A stretch of DNA of 64,000 nucleotides from Comamonadaceae bacterium (GCA_027488735.1 JAIYBB010000005.1:62001-126000), one strand, 5' to 3'. Positions 27,138 to 37,629 are shown, counted from the first letter of the stretch. Made by a program: numbers and translations. The notes: generated from the letters alone by a model not told the origin.

Positions 27138-27689
27138 ATGGTTTTTTCTCGGTATGTCTTGCATGTGTTGATTTGGGGAATCTTTGCGCTATGCGCTGTC
27201 GAGCCCGTCCGTGCCCAAGACGTGCTCCAAACCGCGCAAGGCACGCTTGAAGCGCAAACAGTCTCGCGCATGTGGAACTTCATCAAAAGCAAAACACAAG
27301 CGCCTGCAGATTTGGCTATTCCTCCTATCGTGATAGATGAAACGCTGCCAAAAAATGTCCGATTGATGTTTGAATACCCCAGCCAGCAAGCGCAGCAAAC
27401 TGAGATGCGTATCCGCTTGAACCCCCAAAGCATGGTGGCCTGGAACAACGGCATGTGGCATTGGGCGCTCGGGCATGAAATGACGCACTATGCGTTTTTA
27501 TTGCGCGAAAACGGCTGGCAAGAAAAAACCTGGTACGAAAACCGGCTAAAGCACCACTGTGACTATGAATTCATGACAATCACGCAAAACATCGCCGAGC
27601 TGTTGTGGGAGATTTACGAGTCCAGCGAGGACCGTTTGCACATGTACATTGAGGCCAATAAAAGTTGCAGGTTCCAACCCAATCAGTAG
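27138..27689 (+). CDS. Secreted small HExxH metalloprotease-like protein
   Basis: This 183-residue protein has a signal peptide (VLHVLIWGIFALCAVEPVRAQ) and a zincin motif GHEMTH at residues 112-117 inside WHWALGHEMTHYAFLL. KHHCDYEF (138-145) lies about 20 residues later and could give a third metal ligand. I do not recognise a named family. An AGAGGGA stretch precedes the ATG at 27138; the longer frame from 26973 lacks a signal and overlaps the tRNA terminator side. It is isolated between tRNA-Thr and the DUF721 gene. Protease activity is inferred from the motif only. Confidence 0.6.
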   Translation: MVFSRYVLHVLIWGIFALCAVEPVRAQDVLQTAQGTLEAQTVSRMWNFIKSKTQAPADLAIPPIVIDETLPKNVRLMFEYPSQQAQQTEMRIRLNPQSMVAWNNGMWHWALGHEMTHYAFLLRENGWQEKTWYENRLKHHCDYEFMTITQNIAELLWEIYESSEDRLHMYIEANKSCRFQPNQ

Positions 27690-27693
27690 CCCA

Positions 27694-28008
27694 TCAGCGT
27701 GACATTACTTTGATGCGAATATTTTGCACAGGGTGGCCTTTGCTGCGCAAATGGGCGCCGATGCCAGGCAATAACTGGCGCAATTTGGCGGCTGCTGAAT
27801 TGTGGGCCGCAAGCAAGCACCAATTGTTTTCATCAATTGGTCCGGCCTTGATCTGAGCCCATAAATCGGGCGGCAACAAAGTTTTCAATGCATTCAAGTA
27901 AGCCGTCGACGTTTGGTGCATGGACAGCATGCCAGACAAGGTGTCAGATTGGGCGATGGCATCCATCACACTGGTGCGTTGGCCTGGGGCAGGGGTTGGT
28001 CTGGACAT
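27694..28008 (-). CDS. DUF721/DciA-like protein
   Basis: This 104-residue protein matches the DUF721 layout: an N-terminal helix (DTLSGMLSMHQTSTAYLNALK), then GPIDENNWCLLAAHNSAAAKLRQLLP and a final beta strand, VQNIRIKVMS. DUF721 includes DciA, the loader of the replicative helicase DnaB; this short form lacks a long C-terminal tail, so the role is open. It is divergent from secA, its common neighbour in betaproteobacteria. Confidence 0.78.
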   Translation of the reverse strand: MSRPTPAPGQRTSVMDAIAQSDTLSGMLSMHQTSTAYLNALKTLLPPDLWAQIKAGPIDENNWCLLAAHNSAAAKLRQLLPGIGAHLRSKGHPVQNIRIKVMSR

Positions 28009-28107
28009 AGGGAATTATGAACCTGCACACAGGTAAAATGGGCAGCTTCGAAAAAGGAACCAACGTCCATGGCCCGCCATCCGGTAAGTCATGGTCGTAT
28101 TGCTTGT

Positions 28108-30855
28108 ATGGCCTTCAATCCACTGACCTATATTTTTGGCAGCCGCAACGACCGGCTGCTCAAAACCTATCGCAAAACACTCGAGCGCATCAACGCCTTG
28201 GAAGTCCCGTTGGAGTCTTTGAGCGATGAACAATTAAAAGCCAAAACCACTGAATTCAAGCTGCGGCATCAGCAAGGCGAGAGCCTGGACAATTTGCTTC
28301 CCGAGGCATTTGCAGTGGTGCGCGAAGGTTCCAAGCGAATCATGAAGATGCGTCACTTTGATGTGCAAATGCTTGGCGGTATTGCTTTGCACCAAGGAAA
28401 AATCGCAGAAATGCGAACCGGTGAGGGTAAAACACTGACCGCAACGCTGGCGGTCTACCTCAATGCATTGGCTGGCTTGGGTGTCCATGTGGTCACGGTG
28501 AACGACTACTTGGCCAATCGCGATGCGCAGTGGATGGGGCGCTTGTACAACTTCCTCGGCTTGACTGTTGGTGTTAATTTGGCGCAACTCACCCGCGAGG
28601 AAAAGCAAAACGCATACCTCAGTGACATCACTTACGGCACCAATAACGAATACGGATTTGATTATTTGCGCGACAACATGGTGTACGAGACTGCTGACCG
28701 TGTGCAGCGCAAAACTAACTACGCCATTGTTGATGAGGTCGATTCGATTCTGATTGACGAAGCACGCACGCCCTTGATCATCAGTGGGCAAGCCGAAGAC
28801 CAGACGGAAACCTATCTGGCCATGAACAAGGTGGTGCCGCATCTGACGCGGCAAGTGGGTGAAATGGATTTGCGCACCGGCGAGGGTGTCATCACCCCCG
28901 GCGACTTCACGCTAGATGAGAAATCAAACCAAGTTTATTTGACCGAACTCGGCCATGAGAAGGCTGAAAAAATTCTGTCAGACATGGGTTTGTTGCCTGC
29001 GGGATCTTCTTTGTATGACCCCTCGCACATTGGTTTGGTGCACCATTTGTATGCGGCTTTGCGTGCCCAGCACCTCTATCACCTAGACCAGCACTACGTG
29101 AACCAAGGCGGAGAAATCATCATTGTTGATGAATTCACTGGTCGCTTGATGTCAGGCCGTCGTTGGAGCGATGGTTTGCACCAAGCGGTCGAAGCCAAAG
29201 AAGGTGTGCCGATTCAGGCTGAAAACCAGACCATGGCGTCAATCACGTTCCAAAATTATTTCCGTCTCTACGACAAATTGAGCGGTATGACCGGAACTGC
29301 CGATACAGAAGCCTATGAGTTTCAAGAGATTTATGGCTTAGAAACCGTCATCATTCCGCCCAACAAACCCAGTCGGCGCGAAGACCAGTTGGACCGCGTC
29401 TACAAAACCACCGATGAAAAATACAAGGCGGCGATTGACGACATCAAAGAATGCCATGGCCGAGGTCAACCGGTGTTGGTGGGTACCACCTCTATCGAAT
29501 TGTCAGAGTTGCTCGCCGGCATGTTGCAAGCCGCCGGCCTCAAACACCAAGTGCTCAATGCCAAGCAGCATGCCAGTGAAGCCGACATCGTGGCGCAAGC
29601 GGGTGCACCTGCCGCCATCACCATCGCCACCAACATGGCCGGTCGCGGTACCGATATTGTGTTAGGCGGTAATGTTGAAAAAACGGTTGAAAAGTTGATG
29701 GCAGACGAAGGTCTTAGCGAGGCTGAAAAAACCGCCAAAGCACAACAATTGCGCGAGGCGTGGGCGGTTGAGCATGAACGGGTGAAAGCCTCAGGCGGAT
29801 TACGCATCATTGCAACCGAACGCCATGAATCACGACGCATTGACAACCAGTTACGTGGCCGTTCTGGCCGCCAAGGCGATCCAGGCTCTTCGCGTTTTTA
29901 TCTGAGCTTGGACGATTCATTGATGCGCATTTTTGCGGGAGAACGCGTCAAAGCCATCATGGACCGATTGAAAATGCCTGAAGGCGAAGCCATCGAAGCT
30001 GGCATGGTGACCCGCAGCATTGAAAGCGCACAGCGCAAAGTGGAAGCCCGCAATTTTGATATTCGCAAACAATTATTGGAATATGACGATGTGTCCAACG
30101 ACCAGCGCAAAGTCATTTACCAGCAGCGCAATGATATTTTGGACGCGACAAACCTGACTGCACAAATCGCCAGTTTGCGTGAAGGTTGCTTCCAAGACTT
30201 GGTGCGCCAATTTGTGCCCCCTGAATCCGTGGAAGAGCAGTGGGATATCGCAGGCTTGCAAAATGTCTTGCGCAATGATTGGCACATAGAGTTGCCTTTG
30301 GTCAGCCACGTTGAACAAGCGCAGGCCATCACCGATGAAGACTTGTTGGTGATGGTGGTTGAAGCCGCGCATGCGGCGTTTCAGCAAAAACTCGATTCCG
30401 TCGGCGCAGACCAATTCACCCCGTTCATGCGTGCGGTATTGCTGCAAAACATTGACAGCCATTGGCGTGAACATTTGTCCTCACTCGACTATTTGCGCCA
30501 AGGCATACACCTGAGAGGTTATGCGCAAAAGCAACCCAAGCAGGAATACAAACGCGAGGCGTTTGAGTTGTTCGGTCAATTGCTGGACATGGTCAAAAAC
30601 GAAGTCACCCGAATTTTGATGACGGTGCAAATTGAAAAAGCCGAACAGATAGAGCAAGCCGCACAAGCCATCGAGCAACGTGCGGAGACAGTCAACAATC
30701 TCACCTATTCAGCGCCTGATGAAACAGGTCAAGCCCAATTGTTTGCTGCAAACGCGCCAGCTCGGGTAGGCGATGTGCCTGTCGTGGGCCGCAACGAAGC
30801 TTGTCCATGTGGCAGTGGCAAGAAATACAAACACTGCCACGGTAAGTTGGCCTAA
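28108..30855 (+). CDS. secA: Protein translocase ATPase SecA
   Basis: This 915-residue motor drives preproteins through SecYEG. Domains in order: nucleotide-binding fold 1 with MRTGEGKTL (Walker A) and [17 protein letters not shown] (DEAD-like), the preprotein cross-linking domain, fold 2 with [10 protein letters not shown] and [11 protein letters not shown], the helical scaffold, and a C-terminal zinc knuckle [15 protein letters not shown] that binds SecB. I chose the ATG at 28108 because it gives the family N-terminus with [11 protein letters not shown]; an upstream in-frame ATG at 28069 has a better AAGGA site and would add 13 residues. Confidence 0.94.
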   Translation: MAFNPLTYIFGSRNDRLLKTYRKTLERINALEVPLESLSDEQLKAKTTEFKLRHQQGESLDNLLPEAFAVVREGSKRIMKMRHFDVQMLGGIALHQGKIAEMRTGEGKTLTATLAVYLNALAGLGVHVVTVNDYLANRDAQWMGRLYNFLGLTVGVNLAQLTREEKQNAYLSDITYGTNNEYGFDYLRDNMVYETADRVQRKTNYAIVDEVDSILIDEARTPLIISGQAEDQTETYLAMNKVVPHLTRQVGEMDLRTGEGVITPGDFTLDEKSNQVYLTELGHEKAEKILSDMGLLPAGSSLYDPSHIGLVHHLYAALRAQHLYHLDQHYVNQGGEIIIVDEFTGRLMSGRRWSDGLHQAVEAKEGVPIQAENQTMASITFQNYFRLYDKLSGMTGTADTEAYEFQEIYGLETVIIPPNKPSRREDQLDRVYKTTDEKYKAAIDDIKECHGRGQPVLVGTTSIELSELLAGMLQAAGLKHQVLNAKQHASEADIVAQAGAPAAITIATNMAGRGTDIVLGGNVEKTVEKLMADEGLSEAEKTAKAQQLREAWAVEHERVKASGGLRIIATERHESRRIDNQLRGRSGRQGDPGSSRFYLSLDDSLMRIFAGERVKAIMDRLKMPEGEAIEAGMVTRSIESAQRKVEARNFDIRKQLLEYDDVSNDQRKVIYQQRNDILDATNLTAQIASLREGCFQDLVRQFVPPESVEEQWDIAGLQNVLRNDWHIELPLVSHVEQAQAITDEDLLVMVVEAAHAAFQQKLDSVGADQFTPFMRAVLLQNIDSHWREHLSSLDYLRQGIHLRGYAQKQPKQEYKREAFELFGQLLDMVKNEVTRILMTVQIEKAEQIEQAAQAIEQRAETVNNLTYSAPDETGQAQLFAANAPARVGDVPVVGRNEACPCGSGKKYKHCHGKLA

Positions 30856-30858
30856 GCC

Positions 30859-32088
30859 ATGGCTGTTCATCTGAGCGTCGCCCGGCCTGAAGAACTGCAT
30901 GCCATTGCCGGATTACACATTGGTGTGACCGAAGCAGGGGTGCGCAAAGCCAACCGCAAAGACCTGACCGTGATGACCTTGGACGAAGGCACCTCGGTTG
31001 GCGCAGTGTTCACGCAAAACCGTTTTTGTGCCGCCCCGGTGCAATTGTGCAAACAGCATTTGGCTGCGGGCATGGGCATTCGTGCGCTGGTGATCAACAC
31101 CGGTGTGGCCAATGCCGGTACCGGTCAGGACGGCTTGAACCACGCATTTGCTGTGTGCAGTGCATTGGCCGAAGAACTCGGCGTACAGCCGCAACACATA
31201 CTGCCGTTTTCAACAGGCGTGATCATGGAGCCTTTGCCTGTTCAGCGTATCGTCGCTGGCTTGCCCAAAGCGCTGGCGGCCAGAGCCCAAGACAATTGGT
31301 CGCTGGCTTCACAGGCCATCATGACCACCGACACTTTGCCCAAGGCCATCAGCCGCCAACTGCAGATAGATGGCCGCACCGTCACCATCACCGGCATCTC
31401 CAAGGGGGCGGGCATGATTCGCCCGAACATGGCGACCATGCTGGGATTTTTAGCCACTGACGCAGCCATAGACCAATCCCTGATGCACGCATTGGCCCAC
31501 GAATTGGCCGAGGCTTCTTTCAACCGCATTTCCATTGATGGCGACACCTCTACCAACGATTCATTCGTGGTGATGGCGACAGACAAGGCCGGCAATACAC
31601 CGCTAACCAATTGGCAAAGTCCGGCGGCCACGATGCTCAAGCAGGGATTGATCGAAGTGGCCAGTTGGCTGGCGCAAGCCATCGTGCGCGATGGCGAGGG
31701 CGCCACCAAATTCATCACTGTGCGGGTGGAAGGCGGACGCCACGCCGCCGAGTGCCGCCAAGTGGCGTATACGATCGCACACTCGCCCTTGGTGAAAACC
31801 GCTTTCTTTGCCAGTGACCCCAACCTTGGGCGCATTTTGGCTGCCGTGGGTTACGCCGGTGTCGCAGATTTGGACCAATCGTTGATTGAGTTATTTCTTG
31901 ACGATGTGCATGTTGCCACGCACGGTGGCCGACACCCTGACTACCGCGAAGAAGATGGTCAACGCATCATGAAGCAAGACGAAATCACGGTTCGTGTTTT
32001 GTTGGGCCGAGGACAGGCGCACGACCAAGTCTGGACCTGCGACCTGAGCCATGAATACGTCACCATCAACGCAGACTACCGCAGCTGA
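30859..32088 (+). CDS. argJ: Bifunctional ornithine acetyltransferase/N-acetylglutamate synthase
   Basis: This 409-residue enzyme recycles the acetyl group in arginine synthesis from N-acetylornithine to glutamate. The precursor cleaves itself before Thr193 in the motif MATMLGF, giving alpha and beta chains. [12 protein letters not shown] precedes the site, and [12 protein letters not shown] is typical of the beta chain. The start lies 3 bases after secA. Confidence 0.95.
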   Translation: MAVHLSVARPEELHAIAGLHIGVTEAGVRKANRKDLTVMTLDEGTSVGAVFTQNRFCAAPVQLCKQHLAAGMGIRALVINTGVANAGTGQDGLNHAFAVCSALAEELGVQPQHILPFSTGVIMEPLPVQRIVAGLPKALAARAQDNWSLASQAIMTTDTLPKAISRQLQIDGRTVTITGISKGAGMIRPNMATMLGFLATDAAIDQSLMHALAHELAEASFNRISIDGDTSTNDSFVVMATDKAGNTPLTNWQSPAATMLKQGLIEVASWLAQAIVRDGEGATKFITVRVEGGRHAAECRQVAYTIAHSPLVKTAFFASDPNLGRILAAVGYAGVADLDQSLIELFLDDVHVATHGGRHPDYREEDGQRIMKQDEITVRVLLGRGQAHDQVWTCDLSHEYVTINADYRS

Positions 32089-32091
32089 ACC

Positions 32092-32973
32092 ATGAACGAC
32101 GCTTTGGAACGCATGCTGCATCGCGCTGAATTGTTGATGGCTCGCATTGAACTCATCTTGCCGCAACCCCTACACGCACCCGACTGGAACGCGGGCGTTG
32201 CCTTTCGTTACCGCAAACGCAGCAGTGGCCATGGGGTGCTTGAAGCTGTGCGGCATATCGGCCAAATGTCGTTGAATGACTTAAAAGAAATTGATCCGCA
32301 AAAAGAAAAAATCGAACGCAACACTTTGCAGTTTTTGCAAGGCAAGCCCGCCAACAATGTGTTGTTGACGGGCGCGCGCGGCACAGGCAAATCTTCCTTG
32401 GTCAAAGCTTGTTTGAACACTTACGCGAGCAAGGGTTTGCGCTTGATCGAGGTTGACAAACAAGACATGGTCGATTTGCCAGACATCATTCAGGTGGTGG
32501 CAGACCGCGCAGAAAAATTCATCGTGTTTTGTGATGACTTGAGTTTTGACGAGGGTGAGCCTGGCTATAAGGCGCTCAAGTCCATTCTCGACGGCACAGT
32601 CGCCGCCGCCACGCCGAATGTGCTGATTTATGCCACCAGCAACCGCCGCCATTTGTTGCCCGAGTACATGAAGGACAACCTCAGTTACACGCACACAGAG
32701 GACGGTGAAGTGCACCCAGGTGAGGTGATTGAAGAAAAAATTTCGCTCTCCGAGCGTTTCGGTTTGTGGGTCAGTTTTTATCCGTTCAGTCAGGATGAAT
32801 ATTTGCGTATCGTTGACCAGTGGCTTCAGTCGTTGCAGGTTCCAACCAATTTGTGGGAACAAGCGCATCCCGAATCATTGGTGTGGGCCTTGGAGAGAGG
32901 TTCACGCAGCGGACGTGTTGCCTACCAATTTGCACGCGACTTTGCCGGGCGCACTGGTACCAGTGGCATATGA
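32092..32973 (+). CDS. DUF815 AAA-type ATPase
   Basis: This 293-residue ATPase has Walker A GARGTGKSSL and Walker B FIVFCDDLSFDE, with the sensor-like YATSNRRHLLPEYM. DUF815 proteins are widespread AAA enzymes whose substrate is unknown. It lies between argJ and mutT, its usual place in this order of bacteria, and overlaps mutT by ATGA. Confidence 0.88.
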   Translation: MNDALERMLHRAELLMARIELILPQPLHAPDWNAGVAFRYRKRSSGHGVLEAVRHIGQMSLNDLKEIDPQKEKIERNTLQFLQGKPANNVLLTGARGTGKSSLVKACLNTYASKGLRLIEVDKQDMVDLPDIIQVVADRAEKFIVFCDDLSFDEGEPGYKALKSILDGTVAAATPNVLIYATSNRRHLLPEYMKDNLSYTHTEDGEVHPGEVIEEKISLSERFGLWVSFYPFSQDEYLRIVDQWLQSLQVPTNLWEQAHPESLVWALERGSRSGRVAYQFARDFAGRTGTSGI

Positions 32974-33464
32974 GCCAAGACGCCTCGTCATCGGTGCGAG
33001 TGGTTGACGCGCAACTGCCGCGTACCGGTGCCGCAGACCGGCCATTGATTCAAGTCGCAGTTGGTGTGTTGCTTGCCGAGCAAGGCAAGTTTTTATTGAC
33101 CACCCGTCCCGAAGGCAAAGCTTATGCGGGCCATTGGGAATTTCCGGGTGGAAAAATTGAAGCCGGTGAAACCATTGAGCAAGCATTGGTCCGTGAATTA
33201 CACGAGGAACTGGGCATCCATGTCTCGCAGGCCAGCCTTTGGCGCACAGAACAAATCGATTACCCGCATGCATGGGTGCAATTGCATTTTTGTAAAGTGA
33301 CCCACTGGCAGGGAGAATTGCAAATGAAAGAGGGCCAACAATTTTCTTGGCAGCAACTGCCTGTGACAGTAGCGCCAGTGCTGGCCGGGACATTGCCTGT
33401 GCTGGAGTGGTTGGCTCAGGCGCAGAGTTCTATTTCAAATTCTGCGTTGCCCACCGCTGTTTGA
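32970..33464 (+). CDS. mutT: Nudix 8-oxo-dGTP diphosphatase
   Basis: This 164-residue enzyme has a full Nudix box, GGKIEAGETIEQALVRELHE followed by ELG, which coordinates Mg and hydrolyses oxidised nucleotides before they enter DNA. AAGKFLLTTRPEGKA-like and GHWEFPGGK segments match MutT. The ATG at 32970 overlaps the ATPase stop. Its last 49 bases overlap the 3' end of zapD on the other strand. Confidence 0.88.
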   Translation: MSQDASSSVRVVDAQLPRTGAADRPLIQVAVGVLLAEQGKFLLTTRPEGKAYAGHWEFPGGKIEAGETIEQALVRELHEELGIHVSQASLWRTEQIDYPHAWVQLHFCKVTHWQGELQMKEGQQFSWQQLPVTVAPVLAGTLPVLEWLAQAQSSISNSALPTAV

Positions 33465-34168
33465 GGCTTGCCCTCCCAGTTTTGATGAATCAGGCGCACC
33501 CACACCATCATGCGGTTGCCGCTGATTTCGGGAACCAAGCCTTGTGATTCATCAATAAACAAACGCATCATTTGAAAACGCCCTTGTGGCAAGGCTTGTT
33601 GGAACTGGCCTTGGTTGGCCACCACGCGCTGCGGTGAACCACTTTCTCTGAGTAAGCGCATCAACAAGCTCACACTCTCTTGCAGAATTTTCAAAGGCTC
33701 TGACCATTTCAAAATATCTATACGGCGCATGTCAGGGTCGCGTTGTTGCCATGCGTGGTAGCCTGGCAGATCGAATGCGCATGTGCCGCCAGGCACGGCC
33801 ACCCGGTTGCGCAAACTGCTGAGGAAATCACTTTCAGTCACGCATTGACTCAGGCGAGCCGCTTGGGTGTTGAAGCCTTGCAAGCATCTTTCGATGTTGC
33901 CCAGCAATTCATCAAGTACAGCTTCTGACACAGACGGGTTGCCCCGGTAACTGCTGAACTGCTGCTTGTGTCTTTCGAGTTCTTTAAGAATGTCTGATTT
34001 CAAATCAGAACGACCACCGACATCAATGATTTCAAACAAGGTTGTCAGAGCGAAATGGTGGTCAATTTCAGATGAACGCAACAACAGGTGTTCAAAACGC
34101 CCGAGCAAATATTCCAATCGCAAATAAGTGCGAATTCGTTCGTTGAAAGGGTGCTCGTAGAGAATCAC
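33416..34168 (-). CDS. zapD: Cell division protein ZapD
   Basis: This roughly 250-residue protein cross-links FtsZ filaments at the division site. The family opening is ILYEHPFNERIRTYLRLEYL, followed by DHHFALTTLFEIIDVGGRSD and a beta-rich C-terminal half. It starts at a GTG (34168) because the conserved text begins there; an ATG at 34228 (residue 35 of the long frame) is an alternative and neither has a clear ribosome site. yacG, often between zapD and mutT, is absent. Confidence 0.85.
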   Translation of the reverse strand: MILYEHPFNERIRTYLRLEYLLGRFEHLLLRSSEIDHHFALTTLFEIIDVGGRSDLKSDILKELERHKQQFSSYRGNPSVSEAVLDELLGNIERCLQGFNTQAARLSQCVTESDFLSSLRNRVAVPGGTCAFDLPGYHAWQQRDPDMRRIDILKWSEPLKILQESVSLLMRLLRESGSPQRVVANQGQFQQALPQGRFQMMRLFIDESQGLVPEISGNRMMVWVRLIHQNWEGKPQTAVGNAEFEIELCA

Positions 34169-34244
34169 AAATAGCGCGCGAGTGAAAAATTGTAAATATG
34201 GTAAATGATAACCGTTGTTAAGCGGCATTTGATGCCAGAAGAGC

Positions 34245-34853
34245 TTATATGTGCAGTTGAATGGCCTGGGATTGCTGCACGAGTTTGCCGATGTCGTCGC
34301 TATCGTTGGCAACCACCCAGTCCGCGGCATCTAGCCGTTGTTCTCGACTGGCTTGCGTGTCCATGATGGCATGGACCTGCGCTGCCGTCATACCGCTGCG
34401 CTGCATGACCCGACGTATTTGCGTGTCAGCCGAGCAATCCACCACCAGCACACGGTCAACTTTTTGACGCCAGTGTGCCGATTCGACCAGCAACGGGATG
34501 TCCAGCAAAACCAAGGGTTTTCCCTTATTTATCAGAAGTGACTCTTGTTCAAGCAAGGCAGAAAGAATCCGTGGATGCAACAAGGCTTGCAACCGCAAAC
34601 GGGCCTCAGGCTCGGCAAAAACCAATTGCCGCATCCGATCTCGTTGCAAACTGCCGTCAGCGGCAATGAAGGCTGGACCAAATTCCTGTTCGATATCGGG
34701 CATGGCTGCGCCGCCAGCAGCTGTTAACTGCCGCGACAACGCGTCCGCATCGATCAATGGCGCACCACGCGCGACCAGCAGTTGCGCCAACGTGGATTTG
34801 CCACTGCCGATGCCTCCGGTCAAGCCAATGCGTCTGAAAGCCTGCTGCAACAT
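34245..34853 (-). CDS. coaE: Dephospho-CoA kinase
   Basis: This 202-residue enzyme phosphorylates dephospho-CoA, the last step of coenzyme A synthesis. It opens RRIGLTGGIGSGKST with an intact P-loop; DADALSRQ and VLLDIPLLVES are the other family motifs. It lies between pilC and zapD; pilD, normally between pilC and coaE, is missing. Confidence 0.94.
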   Translation of the reverse strand: MLQQAFRRIGLTGGIGSGKSTLAQLLVARGAPLIDADALSRQLTAAGGAAMPDIEQEFGPAFIAADGSLQRDRMRQLVFAEPEARLRLQALLHPRILSALLEQESLLINKGKPLVLLDIPLLVESAHWRQKVDRVLVVDCSADTQIRRVMQRSGMTAAQVHAIMDTQASREQRLDAADWVVANDSDDIGKLVQQSQAIQLHI

Positions 34854-34878
34854 GTAGCCAAGTCTATAAGACCCAGCT

Positions 34879-36018
34879 TCACATCACCTGACCCAGTTGA
34901 AAAACAGGCAAATACAAGGCAACCACCATGCCGCCGACCAAGCCGCCGAGCACAACCACCAACAATGGCTCAATCAATTGCGTGAGGGAGTGCACTTGTT
35001 GATCCAGCGCTTCGTCTTGTGCGTCCGCGGCTTTGGCAAGTAACGCAGACAGGCTGCCAGATTGTTCGCCTATGTCGATCATTTGAACCAAAATCGGCGG
35101 GTACAGACCGATAAATTCACCGCTGGGATGATGCGCCGAAACCTCGAGTTGCCGCAGTGCCTCTGACAGACTGATGCCTTTGAAAACAGCATCGCGAACC
35201 AGCAAAGTTGATAGCGCATACACACGGTTGCCACAAGCGCCAGCCACCGTCTCCAGCGTATCAAGCAATGGCACGCCAGACTGCATCAGCATTGCCATGC
35301 AACGCGTCCACACTGCCAAATTGGCGTTGATCAACAACGGCGCCAGCAGCGGCAGGCGAAGCGCCCGAACGGCAATGAACCATTGGAGCTTGGTATCAGT
35401 TTGGTAGCGTTTTCTGATCAGCCAACCAAGCAATGCAAACACACCAGCAACCGGCAGGCCCCATTGCAGCATGGCTTGACTCAGACCCAGAATCAGTCGA
35501 GTGGCCCAGGGAAGTTCTGCGCCAAATGAGGCGAATATCGACTGAAATACGGGTACCACCCACACCAAAATCACAGCCACCACCGCCAATGCAATCAGCA
35601 GCACAGCTATGGGATAGACCAAGGCCATGCGCACTTTTCTGAGCAACTGTTGTTGGCGTTCAGTGTGCCAAGCCAGACGGTTGAGCATGTCGTCCAAGTT
35701 GCCAGACAACTCGCCGGCTGCCACCATTTGGCAATACAAAGCGGAGAACACGGCGTGTTGCTGCAAGGCCGCTTGCAATGACAAACCTGCCGCAATTTGC
35801 TGCCGAAGTTGTTCTACCACCGGGGCGATGGCTTGACCCGCGAGTCCCTTATGAATAGCCTCTAAAGACTGCAGCAATGGCACGCCTGAAGACACCAAGG
35901 TGGCCAACTGCCGGGTGAACGCGGTCAATTCATGTGAACTGACCGCGCGAACGCGTGGCGGTGTGACAACCGCAGGGTAAGCCGAAGGCAGATGTCTCAC
36001 TTGCGGCGCGTCATTCAT
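34879..36018 (-). CDS. pilC: Type IV pilus/type II secretion F-type inner-membrane protein
   Basis: This 379-residue protein has two T2SSF domains, each with the FTRQLATLVSSGVPLL or MAMLMQSGVPLLDTLE signature, and three membrane helices. It is the platform on which the PilB ATPase turns to assemble pilin. Its start overlaps the end of pilB by 8 bases. Length is slightly below the usual 400. Confidence 0.92.
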   Translation of the reverse strand: MNDAPQVRHLPSAYPAVVTPPRVRAVSSHELTAFTRQLATLVSSGVPLLQSLEAIHKGLAGQAIAPVVEQLRQQIAAGLSLQAALQQHAVFSALYCQMVAAGELSGNLDDMLNRLAWHTERQQQLLRKVRMALVYPIAVLLIALAVVAVILVWVVPVFQSIFASFGAELPWATRLILGLSQAMLQWGLPVAGVFALLGWLIRKRYQTDTKLQWFIAVRALRLPLLAPLLINANLAVWTRCMAMLMQSGVPLLDTLETVAGACGNRVYALSTLLVRDAVFKGISLSEALRQLEVSAHHPSGEFIGLYPPILVQMIDIGEQSGSLSALLAKAADAQDEALDQQVHSLTQLIEPLLVVVLGGLVGGMVVALYLPVFQLGQVM

Positions 36019-37159
36019 GGGTGGCAGCCATGACTTCTTCGATGGTGGTTTCCCCCGCAGCCACTTTGGACATGCCCGCTTGGCGCAGACTTCGCACGCC
36101 TTCTCGCGCGGCTTGGGCAGCTAGTTCGCCTGCGCTGGCTTGTTGCAAAACCAAGGCTTGCAAAGAGGCTGTGATGGGCATGACTTGGTGAATCGCAATC
36201 CTGCCTGCATAGCCGTCTAAGCACTGTGGGCAACCCACCGCTTTGTAACTGGCTTGGTCTGGCATGGGCTGTTTGCAAGCATCACACAAGCGACGCAGTA
36301 AGCGTTGTGCGCAAATCAGTGCCACGCTGCTGGCCAAGTTAAAACCGGCCATGCCCATATGGTTGAGTCGTGTCAATGTGGATGCAGCATCGTTGGTGTG
36401 CAAGGTTGACAAAACCAAGTGACCGGTTTGCGATGCCTTCACCGCCATATCGGCGGTGGCAAAGTCCCGAATTTCACCCACCATCAGTATGTCCGGGTCT
36501 TGTCGCAGCAAGGCGCGTAATGCCACATCAAATGTCAAGCCAATGCGTTCATTCACATTGATTTGGTTGGTGCCAGGCAAGACAATTTCAGAGGGGTCTT
36601 CAACGGTGGCAATATTGACCGAAGGCGTATTCAAATGGTTCAAGCAGGTGTACAAAGTAACCGTTTTTCCCGAGCCAGTGGGGCCAGTGATCAGCACCAT
36701 GCCATTTGGACGGTGGATGGCATGCTGGAGCTGCTCGAGCTCTTTGTCGGGCATGCCCAGCGCTTCAAAGCTGAGCGGCTGGGATTGCACATCCAAAATA
36801 CGCAGCACCATTTTTTCGCCATGCAAAGTGGGGAGACTGCTCACCCGCATGTCTACGGACCGGTGCTGCAAAGCGAGTTGAAGACGGCCATCTTGTGGCA
36901 ATCTTTTTTCAGCAATATCCATGCGTGACTGCACTTTGATGCGTGAGACGATTTGTTCGCGCAGGCCAGCAGGTGGAGCCGGCATTTCATACAAATGACC
37001 ATCGCGTCGAATACGCACACGCAGCAAGTTGTCAAATGGCTCCAAATGAATGTCAGAGGCTTTCAAAGACAGGCTTTGCAGCAGCAGTTGGGTCAGCCAT
37101 TCGACTGCTTGCAGGTCTTGCGGGGCGGGGCGTTCGGAGTTGGAGGGTCGGGGATACAT
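36011..37159 (-). CDS. pilB: PilB/GspE-type assembly ATPase lacking the N-terminal domain
   Basis: This 382-residue ATPase has the complete GspE core: LKASDIHLEPFDNLLRVRIR, Walker A TGPTGSGKTVTLY, the Asp box with TVEDPSE, Walker B PDILMVGEIRD, the His box TLHTNDAASTL, and the zinc pairs CDAC and CPQC. Usual PilB proteins have about 570 residues with an MshEN domain first; here it is absent, as in HofB-type proteins. The start is the ATG at 37159, with a GTG at 37183 as alternative. It powers pilin polymerisation, probably for the compact pil operon at 56-59.6 kb. Confidence 0.88.
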   Translation of the reverse strand: MYPRPSNSERPAPQDLQAVEWLTQLLLQSLSLKASDIHLEPFDNLLRVRIRRDGHLYEMPAPPAGLREQIVSRIKVQSRMDIAEKRLPQDGRLQLALQHRSVDMRVSSLPTLHGEKMVLRILDVQSQPLSFEALGMPDKELEQLQHAIHRPNGMVLITGPTGSGKTVTLYTCLNHLNTPSVNIATVEDPSEIVLPGTNQINVNERIGLTFDVALRALLRQDPDILMVGEIRDFATADMAVKASQTGHLVLSTLHTNDAASTLTRLNHMGMAGFNLASSVALICAQRLLRRLCDACKQPMPDQASYKAVGCPQCLDGYAGRIAIHQVMPITASLQALVLQQASAGELAAQAAREGVRSLRQAGMSKVAAGETTIEEVMAATHE

Positions 37160-37293
37160 GCCCAAGACTGTAGGCAAATGCACGCTTTATCAGGGTGACA
37201 AAGAGTCAGTAAATCGGTAAGCGAAACTGATGCCACTGCCAGCGCAAACAAGGCAAGTTAACATTTGTGAGACCCATTCACCTAGGATATGCG

Positions 37294-37629
37294 ATGTTGA
37301 AACCTTTGGTTAGTTTGACGCTGGTGTGCTGCATGACAATCAGCTATGCGCAATTGACCACTGGCCAGATGCAGTGTTCGCAAGCGTCATTGGGCGCTCC
37401 TTTCAGCGTGGTGTTTGCTGGACCAACCGCCGAACTGACATTCAAGGGCGATGTCTATCCTTTGTCCTTCAACCGCGCTTGGCGTTCACAAGACGGCGAA
37501 ACCTGGACCGACTACAAGGACGCGGCGTTGGTGGTCACCACCAATATTCCCTCTGACCGCTATGTATCGGTGGGCAAGATTGGCAGTATGCACAGTCTGG
37601 CCTCGTGCGATGTCGTGGCCGCGCCTTGA
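37294..37629 (+). CDS. Small secreted protein, unknown
   Basis: This 111-residue protein has a signal peptide (MLKPLVSLTLVCCMTISYAQ) and a beta-rich mature part with two Cys (QCSQ and ASCD) that could form a disulfide. No family is recognised; the size and strand pattern faintly recall periplasmic lysozyme inhibitors of the MliC type, but no diagnostic residue is seen. AGGATA lies about 9 bases before the ATG. Confidence 0.5.
   Translation: MLKPLVSLTLVCCMTISYAQLTTGQMQCSQASLGAPFSVVFAGPTAELTFKGDVYPLSFNRAWRSQDGETWTDYKDAALVVTTNIPSDRYVSVGKIGSMHSLASCDVVAAP

Noticed and set aside
36011..37159. PilB as a pseudogene because it is short
   Set aside because: All ATPase motifs and both zinc pairs are intact, and HofB-type proteins naturally lack the N-terminal domain.
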